Positions 36,045 through 46,438 of a DNA stretch of 64,000 nucleotides are shown in pieces. Under the pieces are notes generated by a model. The model saw nothing but the letters and a program-made list of their open reading frames with translations. It did not search any database and was not told where the DNA came from. Location of the stretch: NCBI GenBank assembly GCA_946406115.1, contig OX291540.1, forward strand, positions 3,406,563-3,470,562, read 5' to 3'. The number at the start of each line of letters is the position of its first letter. The first letter of the stretch is position 1. A program made the position numbers and the translations under genes. This DNA comes from Apoda limacodes. Its lineage: Eukaryota; Arthropoda; Insecta; Lepidoptera; Limacodidae.

Positions 36045-36743
36045 GTTTTCACTTCGAAAATTGCTTTTTTAGATTTCCAAATCGAGATCAAAAAATAAAA
36101 GAGAAATCATATTGCAGTCATTCGTGATTGTCGAAAGGAACCATCATGGCAATCACTTCACCTTCTTTTTCAGCTCATTTTTATAACCACGATTTGTGCT
36201 AGACAAAGGAAGGGTTACGTTATGTGGTTAAAAAACAATATCCAAAGGTTCCCTTCTATTAATTAACATTTTCGACACTTGTATGATACAAAAAAATAAT
36301 ACAGCACAGGTTTTTAAATTAATAAAAACGTGCATAAAAATTAGATAGCCAGTAATTATATTTCTAAAACACTTACTATTTTTCCTTTTCACTATCGCCA
36401 CTACTTTTTACGGACACCTCTCATCGGAAATCACTAGCTCTATATTGTGATAACGTTAGTATAATTCGTACCTAACGTTATTTTACTAATATATGGGTAA
36501 TTTGAATTATAATATCAACACCGGCCTGCACACCACATGTTTATAAAGCCGGCCTCACTTTGGACGCGTTCGTTTCGGGATTAAGAGTTCCCACGATTGA
36601 TACTTTTTGCACTTTTGATAACGCCAGTTTTGCCACCGACACCTACCGTTCGTGTAGCTTTGAAACGTTACTTACAAAATTTTTGGGTACAAAACTTGCA
36701 AAACGAACGGTTGACGTACACACACTACGATAAACCCCATCGG
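36045..36743. other. 699-bp spacer of the giant palindrome
   Basis: Single-copy centre with no recognised gene. It holds an AT-rich half and a less AT-rich half (36520-36740) containing cacttttgataacgccagtt, a motif seen again inverted in the spacer of the neighbouring inverted repeat (about 41332-41352). Confidence 0.6.
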
Positions 36744-39495
36744 TTCTTTAGCGGCGTTGTGCACTTTTTTTGTGATAGTTAAAAACTGAAACTCGCGTCA
36801 GGACATGTGACCTGAACGAAAATTCGTAAGACGGAACTAGTTTTTATTTTTAGTATACGGCGATTATGAGTAATACAGGGAGGTTGGATATGGGATTTTA
36901 ATTTTATGATAGATTGAGATGTCAAATATACTACGTCAAAAAAGTAAATAAACAAACATTATTAATAATAAATAAATATGGATACGAAGTGATGGGAAGT
37001 AAATAGCTAGTATAGGAAAAAATAAATTAGTTAATATTCAAGTTTACAGTAAGTACTGCCGGCACTCCCGTAGTGCAAACCGTTTTTTTTTTCTCAGACG
37101 ATCGTAATAACCCTTTAACAATTTTGAAAAGTGAACTCGTGACTTGTTTTTTTATTAATATGTTTCTCTCACCTATATTTACCACAAACTAAACAAAAAG
37201 CAAAGCAGCTCGGAAGTTGTAAACCTTTTTGGCTCGAGGTTGCGCTATTTGCTACATACAACATACTTACTTACTTTCTTTGGCATTTTATTCTTTTATT
37301 TAATGGCCTTTGCTACTGGACAATTTGGTCAGTGTTCAGTTTTTATTGTACTACAAATTTAGAATGGGGCTTAGAAAAAAAGTTAAAGACGAACAAACAT
37401 AAAGCACAGAAATATTATAGTGACAGAAATATTAGTGATATAGGCAACTCCGTGATGAGATGCAGGTTGCGAAGATCTGGAAGTTTGACTGAATGCACCC
37501 GCCATACAACTTATGCCAATAACGCGTGAAAAGGTAACAGGCAGACATAAATTCTCATATATATCATTAATTTGCATAAAATAAATTGTAAAATGCAAGA
37601 TACAGTAATAGCTACTTTCACACTAATGATAGTGATATGCAAGTTAGTCCACTTCTCTTTCTCTCTCAATTTCTCACTATCTCTGTCGGTCTTTCTTTCT
37701 CTAGGCCTTGTCACGGAAAAAGTTTTTCTAAATATAGATATTTGAACGATTTTGGAGAATAAAACTTGTAAACAAATATAAACATTTTACTTTTCAATGT
37801 CGGAGCTAAATTATTGGAGATACATAAATTATATACCTTAGATTTTTTAAAGGAAATAACAAGTAACAGTTTTTAAATACACGATTTTTCCGTATTAACA
37901 ATTATTGCCGCGATATAAGCAAAAAACTAAAAAAGGTACCTTTTTTCCAAGATGACGTCGCGAGCGCAACAGGTATCGATGGGGACTTATGATATGCTTA
38001 AGGCGCATATAGCAGCTAACTAGCGCCGCCATTAGATATCCTCAATTTACTCTTCGTAGAAATAGAATTTCTAAAATCCAAATGTCGCAAATATAAAGCT
38101 GGTCATAAGCTATTTTTAGAAAGTTTAATGTAGTTTCTACATAATATCTGTGAGTTGCAGTTAGCATTTCTGATAAGAACGGCCACTTTTAGCAGAAATG
38201 CCAACTACAACTCACAGATATTATTTAGAAAGAATATAAAACCTTCTTAAAATAGCTTATCACAAGCTTTATGTTTGCGACATTTGGATTTTAGAAATTC
38301 GTTTTTTACGAAGAGAAAATTGAGGATATCTAATGGCGGCGCTAGTGGGCTGGAAGAGGGGCCTTAACGGGAAGTTGTAATGAATATGTCCGATAATTTA
38401 AAACTCTAGTAACCAAAGTTTCTTTATTTTCTTATTTGATTGACTATATCAGTAAACAAACTATTAAGACATTCAATCATCAAACCAATAGTATTAAGCG
38501 AAATTATAGATAGACGAAATTGGCAAGCGTAAGTACCTACCTACTTGTGATAAGTTAAAGAAGTTCAAGTAGGTACCTAGGTACAACGTATATACTATAT
38601 AATATACACCCTAAAATTGTCCAAACTAACGGAATTTCAGACGAAAACCGCGAACATACTGGCAGGCACATCATGAACCAGTGCGCTCGCCAGATTACAA
38701 ATTTACTTACTCGTATTTATTTATAGGGTAACTAACATATTCAGTTTGTATCTATACATATAAAAGGCTTTGTCCTGAATGATTGAATGCACATCCTAAA
38801 CCGCTGATCGTAGAGACCTGAAACTTGGAGTGTGAGTTCTTGAATGACGTAGGCATCCAATAAGAAAGGATTTTCCGGAATTCTACCCCTAAGGGGGTGA
38901 AAAAGGGGGGCAAAGTTTCTATGGGACAACGTGATTCCTTGGTCCAATCTACTTCAAATTTTGCATAAACCTTTTTTAACAGAATTGATGGAAGACGTGT
39001 TTCGTATTTTATTGAAATTCATCCCCTAGCGGGGTTAAAAAGGGGTAGAAAGTTAGTTGGCGGTTATTTGCTTCGAAGTTGATATCAATACGATTTCATT
39101 CAAAAAAGGTTGAACTTACTTAAAAACATAAACAAATTCAATACTCTTTAAAATTGGAATGTCTCGAATATCACCGTACTATATTAGTATCTCATTTAAG
39201 GTGTTTCTAAGCTCAAATAGGTTATGCGTTTTTTAGGTGTTTGATTTTTTGTGTACAATAATACTTAAAGTTTTCTTGTTCTACCTATCACATCTACATA
39301 TAAGATGCTTTGTCCTAAATGACTGACGGATCAACGCACAGCCTAAACCGCTGATCGTAGAGACCTGAAACTTGGAGAGTGTGTTCTTTTTATGACGTAG
39401 GCATCCGATAAGATATGGTTTTACTGAAAGGGTGAAGTGCGAGTCGGATTCACGCAATAAGGGTAAACCGATTGTAATGAAATTTTGGTAAGTTG
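36744..39495. repeat. right arm (about 2.75 kb) of giant palindrome
   Basis: Reverse complement of 33215-36044 (see there). It ends at 39495; the next inverted repeat starts at 39497. Confidence 0.95.
38019..38346. mobile_element. fold-back MITE nested in right arm
   Basis: Mirror copy of 34364-34691. Since it lies at the matching point of the arm, it was present before the arms were duplicated. Confidence 0.9.
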
Positions 39496-39496
39496 C

Positions 39497-39917
39497 CAGA
39501 AATGGGTGCCTTTCATCCCTTTGTTAACAATCCACTAACGTGCATTGTACTTTTCATGTAGCACAAGTAACAAAAGGCCCAAAAACCAAGAAATTAGGTA
39601 TATCAAAACTAGCATCGTACCTATAAATATCTGTCAATTTTTTGCAGTGATGCCGTTGCATATTTACGGTATCGCCTCCTGCACCTCATCGTGTATACTG
39701 AACCCTTTTTCAACTGATATTGCAAGCGTCTATAGGTTACCGTAATCACTTGACATCAAGCATTGAAATCGTAAGCTTGTTTACCACCTTATATCTTTAA
39801 CCTTTGCCTGAAGCTGTTTTTAGTTAGTAAAGATTTTTATTTCTTTACTCTTAGATCTTTACTTAATTCCAAAAGCAATTTGAAATATTTACCAAACTTC
39901 ATCGTTTCATCCACCTT
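39497..39917. repeat. left arm of a 421-bp inverted repeat
   Basis: Pairs with 41406-41826; coordinates sum to 81323. The arm contains a diverged version of the non-LTR 3' tail (caagcgtctataggttaccg). Several substitutions separate the arms, so this duplication is older or evolves faster than the BEL/Pao one. Confidence 0.9.
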
Positions 39918-40355
39918 CTAACTAGGGTGAAAAAACTAGGGTGGTAGAACACTCATTTAATGGCTGCAGTGTGCCAGTTTTTTTTTTTTAATTATAAAGT
40001 TTAAAAGCAATGCAGGATTCTAGTTTTTCATTACATCTTGAATAAGATTAAAAGTTAATAAAAACTTTCTTTATGATTTTGGAAAACCACAGACAGATAT
40101 TCGGCTTGAGATCATGCCTACAAAATTTCACAGTATTTGATCAGTAAATGTCGAAAATAAATAGGAAATTCGTTTGTATTTGAACTTGAAACAAGCATGT
40201 GGGTACAAGTAGGTGGCTATCGCTCAACAATTCATAGGGAATTAAACGAAAAAAGAAAACATACCTACACAAAATATTGACGTAAGTTAACGGTTCTATC
40301 GGTATAGTATAATTAGTAGTTAAAATTAAAGCCATTAACCCAAAAATTATAGAAC

Positions 40356-40600
40356 CCATACCAATATTACATTTTTTATTTCTTTAATAAATATAGTAAC
40401 TTGGCAATTGCAATTGCACACGGTAAGAGAATCTATATAAATCAAAATCTTTCCCATATTAGCGCTCTGTGCTTTTATTTGTTTGAAAGAACATGTATGG
40501 AGGACTATTTAAATTACTTACCGAGTAGATTATGTTGCTGTGTGCGTTTGCCAAGTCACTCTATTTATTAAAGAAACAAAAAAATGTAATATTGATATGG
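40356..40600. mobile_element. 245-bp MITE with about 50-bp terminal inverted repeats
   Basis: Left ccataccaatattacatttt through aacttggcaa. The right end is its complement (ttgccaagtc ... atgtaatattgatatgg). Lies in the spacer between the arms at 39497 and 41406. Confidence 0.85.
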
Positions 40601-41405
40601 TTACTATAAAATGTTGTTAGCTTCCTAATAAGGTATCAATTTATGACTAAGTAGATGGATAGCTGCTTCGACATATAGGAGGGACTAAATTAACCGACTT
40701 GGTTTACATTCGATTTCACACCTTTTTATGGCAGAAGAACTGCGTTGCGAGACTTGTGCCTTTTTTGACATGTTATGTTTCTGATAGGATTTTACTTTCC
40801 CCAAGGCAAAACGTGCGTTCGTATAACTGACGTGCGGTAATGACCTATTAAGTATCAAGCTGAACAGCTGCAAAATATGAACTAGGCGCAACTTTTTAAT
40901 TCATGATTTCATGAATTCTTTAGATAATTAGGGCCATCTCGCGTTGGCGTTAGTCTCTCAACTTCTATTTCCGCTATTTTTTTTGTGTTCGGGATTTTTT
41001 TTTAATTTACTCGAAAATGTGATGAAAAGACTTAAGTAATAACACGGGCGGTACGATTACACTCATGTCATTAATACCTTCGGCTTCTAGATGACCCCTT
41101 GTTTGTAAGTTTTTTCTTACCACCCTAGTTTTTTCTTACCACACAATGTACTATTAGGGGTTAGCTCTCCATACATTAAACCAAAAGATATTTTTTATTT
41201 GCACACCAAACACTTGGGATATCATTGAATAGAAAGAACTGTGCAAATGTTATAGTCTATGCAAGCGAAGCCGTTAAAACAACCGTTAGATTTACAGATG
41301 TGCGTTTTGGTAACATAAAAACACAGTGGCAAAATTGGCGTTATCAAAAGTGTGAAAGGAATCAAACGTGAAATCTTTTTATACTGAAACAAACCGCGAC
41401 TTGAG

Positions 41406-41826
41406 GAGGTGGATGAAACGATGAAGTTTTGTAAATATTTCAAATTGCTTTTGGAATTAAGTAAAGATTTAAGAGTAAAGAAATTAAAATCTATACTAAC
41501 TAAAAACAGCTTCTGGCAAAGGTTAAAGGTATAAGGTGGTAAACAAGCATACGATTTCAATGCTTGATGTCAAGCGATTACAGTAACCTATAGACGCTTG
41601 CAATATCAGTTGAAAAAGGGTTCAGTATACACGATGAGGTGCAGGAGGCGATACCGTCAATATGCAACGGCATGACTGCAAAAAATTGACAGATATTTAT
41701 AGGTACGCTGCTAGTTTTGATATACCTAATTTCTTGGTTTTTGGGCCTACTGTTACTTGTGCTACATGAAATGTACAATGCACGTTAGTGGATTGTTAAC
41801 TAAGGGATGAAAGGCACCCATTTCTG
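41406..41826. repeat. right arm of a 421-bp inverted repeat
   Basis: Reverse complement of 39497-39917. A further short inverted echo follows: catttctgacg at 41818 against gcgtctgaaatgggcc at 41866. Then comes a 79-bp-spaced direct duplication starting tctacttttcatt (about 41890 and 41969). Confidence 0.9.
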
Positions 41827-42244
41827 ACGATATAAGTGAGAGCACATTCGTTCGCAGTTCGCGTCTGAAATGGGCCTTTCACCTGAATTGAACACTCTAC
41901 TTTTCATTTCGAATATGAGGAAAGTAAACACAAGTCAAATTTTGAAAAAGAACTAATTATATATTATTCTACTTTTCATTCCGAATACGAGGAAAGTACA
42001 CACAAACCAAAATTATGAAAAAAGGTTTTTCATAACAGTTTGAGCCTCTCATCAATTCAGGCGATTTATTCATTTCAGAATCGCTTGATGAACTCATTTT
42101 ATTACGTATACAATTTTATTCGCTTCAATTGCCTAAGAATTTGCACTTATCATACAAACTGAGATTGATCGACAAACATGACTAATTTAATTTAATAGAC
42201 CCTTAATTTGTCATGATCTACCTAAATTAATTTGCACGAGGTTT

Positions 42245-43463
42245 TCCGGTAGTATTTAAATAATAAAATAAAATCCAAAGGCCCAGAAGTAAAATTAGGA
42301 GTTCCTCAAGATTGTATTTCAGGTCCATTTCTATTTTTAATTTACATATATGACTTGCCTTTCTTTGTGGAGAAGCAGAGCAAGATTGTACTATTTGCAG
42401 AAGAAACTTCTGTTTTATTTAAAGTTAACTTAGTGCACTTGCTCAGGTTCTTCAGTGGTTTACGGAAAATAACTTACTTCCTAATGCGCAAAAAACTAAG
42501 TGTTAAAAATTTATGATGCCAAATATCAGAAACTTAAGCATAAAATTATCCTTAAACAGAGAAGAAATAGAACTATTAGACTCAACAGTGTTTGTAGGTA
42601 TTACATTAGACAATAGGCTGGGGTGGAACATTTCAGTTCTTGCTGGGAAACTTAGTTCAGCTGCTTATGCAGTTAGAAAAGTTAGGCAGCTTACAGATGT
42701 TGACACTGTTCGTTTGGTCTACTTTAGCTATTTCCGTTCCGTCATGTCTTATGGCATTTTGCTTTGGGGTAAGGCAGCTGATATAATACAGTCTTTATTT
42801 TGCAAAAGAGAGCAGTGAGGTCAATATATAAATTGGAACCTTGTATTCCTATTAGGGAACTATTTACGGTATTTGATATTTTAACTGTTTCGTGCCAATA
42901 ATTATATCTTCACTTATATAATGTATGTACGCAAAAATTGACACTTGTTTGCTTAAACTAGTAACCTACACAGTGTTAATATAAGGAATAAGGATAATTT
43001 GGTAGTTTCAAAATGTCGTCTTTAGAAGTTACATAGCTCTTTTGCTATACAACGTATCTATTTTTACAATAAAATTCCAGAAAATGTGGTTAATTTACCT
43101 CAAAATGAATTTTAAATATATGTCAAAAATAGTTTAATGAAAAAAAACTATTACAAAGTTGATGAATACATTCATGATAAAATGCTTGGAGGGATTAAAC
43201 CTTAATTAATTTGTATTGGTATTTGTGCATTTGTAATTTTTTTTAAATGAAAACATTGTAGGTTATGTTATGATCTAGTGTAAGGCTATATTGCATTTTA
43301 ATGTTAAGTTAAAGATTGACTGCCGAGATTCTTGCCGGTTCTTCTCGGTAGTAAATAATTCAGAACCGGTGGTTAAGTTTTTAAAATTTTATTTATCTAA
43401 AATTGACGATTCAAAAGTGCTGTTTAAAAATGTACTTGTATAAAAAAAGTTTGACTTTGACAA
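42245..43463 (+). pseudogene. Jockey-type non-LTR retrotransposon, 5'-truncated
   Basis: Begins in the RT palm: GVPQDCISGPFLFLIYIYDL (GVPQGS motif with G to D), FAEETSVLF (FADD decayed to FAEE), then 42513-42818 with STVFVGITLDNRLGWN and FSYFRSVMSYGILLWG. More decayed ORF2 follows to about 43200. The 3' UTR carries ttgccggttcttctcggtag and aattgacgattcaaaagtgc and ends with a tttgactttgac tail, the usual 3' end of lepidopteran Jockey elements. Inactive. Confidence 0.88.
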
Positions 43464-44146
43464 ATGACGCAATAAGTAATGAAAAAATGTTTGAAGTGCT
43501 TGCCTTTTCTATAGAAATAAATTAGCGGCGCAGAACGCACATTTTTGACGACGGAAGTAGAGATGCCAACTTGTACCATGAAACTAAGTGGAGATAGTTG
43601 TTCTTTCTTCCTTAGACAAAGTTATTATAGAAAACCTCGAGAGGTTTCAGCAAAAATGGAATGTGGCAGAAAATTTTGACTAACCAACGCCAGCTCTACT
43701 ATTAGATGCCGCTGAATGTAACCGCTGACTACGCATTTAAATGTTGCTGAGCTATAATAAAAACGTGGCTGGTGCAAGAAATAATCGCATGCGGATTTTT
43801 TTTGTTGCGGTGCGTTTATAGGCTTACATGAACCTCGGCGCATTAAAAAATCACAGATCACTGCAATAATGTTCGAAAGAATTCAATTTGCAGGGCCAAG
43901 AATTCTTATCCAATTTTCTTTAATCGAAATTATCCAAACGTACCCAATCATTTGCGTTGCGATTTTGAAAACGCACCACAGCTCGCCGCACCGCAGTTGC
44001 CTTAGAATGTTGAATTTGTCAACGAATGTACAAAACATTCAAAAACAAAACATATAAGTGTGCAAGTAATAAAATGCGAAACTATAATTCTGTTGTATAT
44101 TATTTTATACAAAACGCAGAAACTTACATGTCGCGCAGTACCTAAA
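43464..44146. other. intergenic, possible 5' region of a candidate gene
   Basis: No repeat family recognised. If the exon at 44147 is real, its promoter and 5' UTR lie here. A (G)CAGTT initiator-like word at about 43992 is not backed by a convincing TATA box. Confidence 0.3.
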
Positions 44147-45332
44147 ATGATACAACTGAGGACATTTTCTCACTTAGCTGTGGTTTTCTATCTCATTTTA
44201 ATGGGATCAAAGCATAGGTTAGTCAGGTTTTCATATTTATTCAAAATTGTTAAACTCTTTTATGTTTATTTTTTATTTCCTATAATTTTATTGTATGCGC
44301 CTGCTTCTTATAATCTTGTTATTTATGTAAGTTGCCACTTTTTGTATCAAACGGAGCAGCCACTACAAAAAATTATCATTTACCCCATACAATACAATAC
44401 AAAGTAGAATCATTGAATAAGCTGCATTCAACGAAACTATAGCAGCAAGATAATAAACAAAGTGACGAAAGGAAATCATTATCGTTTCATTTTAAGCTTT
44501 TTTTAAAACCCAGCCCTTGATAATTTTAATGAAATATAATACAATCAAGTAATATTGGCCACGAATTATGAGGGCACAGTATACTATTTTGAATATTTAG
44601 CTATTAGATACTAATATAACCTTCCTATGTATTATAGAAATAATCTTTCAGTTTATTTGTAACATTGGCTCACTACACAAAGTTTCGTTATGTTCCTTCG
44701 CCCGTCTATCTGTCAGTCCCTATGCCACAAGCTTATAATTCCACATTGTTGCAACTATATTCTGATGTTTTTTTACAAAAGGTGCTCAAAAAATGTAAAG
44801 CTCCCCATACATGAAACTAAGGGATGAATATAGTTTGAGCTATGCATTTTAGGTTTCAAGGCTCGACAGTACGTGAGTAAATACTCATCTTGTTACAAGC
44901 ATGCAGTCATAGGCTACATGCAGTAAGGTGATGAAAGGTAAGGTGGTCGTTTTTGATGCCCTAGGATTTTAAATTAAACACAAAACTAAATTACTCTTTG
45001 GTCATGATTTGCTTAGATGTCAAGCATTTTGCGGATAAGAAACTTGTTTGCATTCAATTATAATTTGTGCTGTCTATATATCTTATCTAATGGTAAATAT
45101 CTTTAGCTTATAATTTAAATTGTCCAATTCTCGTCATCGGTAGTATAGCTGTATCACGTGCTGCACCTATGGGGTGTCCGTGATCGGGACACCCTTTGAC
45201 CCGGAATCCATTGTTCCGTCCGCCATTGTTTGGAAATATGCAGTCGTTATGGCGGTCGATAAAATGTTAACATCATCTGTGGAGCTATTAGGCCCTTACT
45301 TTAAGGCTTGTAATGGTTCCTTTATATACTTG
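44147..45332 (+). CDS. candidate secreted protein, two exons, unrecognised
   Basis: Tentative model. Exon 44147-44217 starts with ATG and reads MIQLRTFSHLAVVFYLILMG, a good signal peptide (basic residue, hydrophobic core, small residues), then a donor AG|GTTAGT. The second exon 45149-45332 follows an acceptor tagtatag, is in compatible phase (2), and ends at a strong donor TTG|GTAAGT. The joined frame gives 85 residues with no stop and continues in phase 0. After the signal peptide come a cluster of cysteines (CITCC), GTPFDPESIVPSAIVWKYA and a later Cys in KACNG. I do not recognise the family and found no third exon. The polypyrimidine tract before exon 2 is weak, and phase agreement alone has a one-in-three chance. 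Confidence 0.28.
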
Positions 45333-46096
45333 GTAAGTATTAATAATCATTTTTTTTTAAGTTACCAATTGCAAACTAAAAGTATTTAATGCAAGTTTAT
45401 AGGAATTTTTAATATTAGTTACTAAATAAACATTGACAAGGCAAACAGATAACGTATTGGATAATTAGCCATAAATTAACCGTGAAAATAAAAAATAATT
45501 CTCACGAAGGATTACCCAGCAACCAGTGTTTTTTTTGGTGTCACAATATTGACAAACTCTCTCTATGGTAAATACAGATTACTTTGTCGCAAATGGACAA
45601 GTAGTTTGCTCGCTAGCTCTCTTCTCTTCTCCTCTCAGCGAACGGCGACGGCGCCTCGATGAATTTTTACAGTAATCTACTGGAGTCTTGTATGACGTTC
45701 GTCAATAGTTAATGATATTATTTATAAAAGTGCATTAAGTTACCTGAAACCGGAAATCAAAAGTACAGAAAGGCTTTCTTTGCATCTTTCTTCTGTAAAA
45801 ACCTCCTTCGCACGAAGGTCTTTTGCTTTTCTCGGCCTTCCTATCCACACTTGGCAAGAAAGAGAGCGCACGCTAACGCTCACTAACGCGCCTATGCCGC
45901 AATAAATTAAAAACTGTCTAATATACTATGAGACTGAAGCAATGTTAACAACGTAGTAAATAAATAAATATTTTTGATCATATATAAAGCACTGTCTGGT
46001 CTATGGATGTATCCACATTCTTCAAGAAATCTTGATTGGTTTCTATTGTACTTTTTATTGTTATTTGTTTTCAGAGTTGAGGAAATTAAAAAAAAT
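45333..46096. other. intergenic or intron, no feature recognised
   Basis: AT-rich with a CT-rich patch at 45610-45650 (ctctcttctcttctcctctc). No coding signal. Confidence 0.4.
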
Positions 46097-46108
46097 CATT
46101 CAAAGATG

Positions 46109-46426
46109 ATGAATATTAGTCGCTGGTGGTCGAGGGGTTTAAATTTCACTTCACGTCCCAAGTGGCGGAGGTTCGAACCACGGGGTCGGCGTGTACCAAT
46201 GAGTCTTTTCTTAATTTCTTAAGTACCTACACTGATTTATTTATTCATACCACTAGCTTTTCGGTGAAGGAAAACATCGTGAGGAATCCTCCATACAACA
46301 AAAAAAAAAGGCGTATGTGAAATCCACAATCCGCACTGGGCCCGCGTGTGGACTATGGCCCAAATCACCCTCGCTTATGAGGTAAGGCCGTGCCCCAACA
46401 GTGGGGACGTATGAAGGCTGACAAAG
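46109..46426 (+). mobile_element. tRNA-derived SINE with 12-bp target-site duplication
   Basis: Head with a pol III B box ggttcgaacc (46170-46179) and an A-box-like tggtcgagggg about 40 bases before. The body has ggtgaaggaaaacatcgtga, ccgcactgggcccgcgtgtg and gactatggcccaaatcaccc, then aacagtggggacgtatgaag, all typical of a lepidopteran SINE. The 12-mer CATTCAAAGATG flanks both sides exactly (46097-46108 and 46427-46438), proving retrotransposition of the whole unit; length 318 bp. Confidence 0.95.
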
Positions 46427-46438
46427 CATTCAAAGATG

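Noticed and set aside
33763..38947. Identical open frames in both arms of the giant palindrome (68, 67 and 74 residues) as genes
   Set aside because: Identity comes from the duplication itself. The frames are short, some lack ATG starts, and none has a recognisable motif.
44060..44407. Single-exon 115-residue protein
   Set aside because: The part after 44217 is Leu/Tyr/Phe-rich from A/T runs. A good splice donor ends the plausible exon at 44217, so only the signal-peptide part was kept as a candidate.
46109..46185. tRNA gene, from the box B ggttcgaacc
   Set aside because: No acceptor stem or anticodon arm fits. It is the degenerate tRNA-like head of a SINE with target duplications on both sides.
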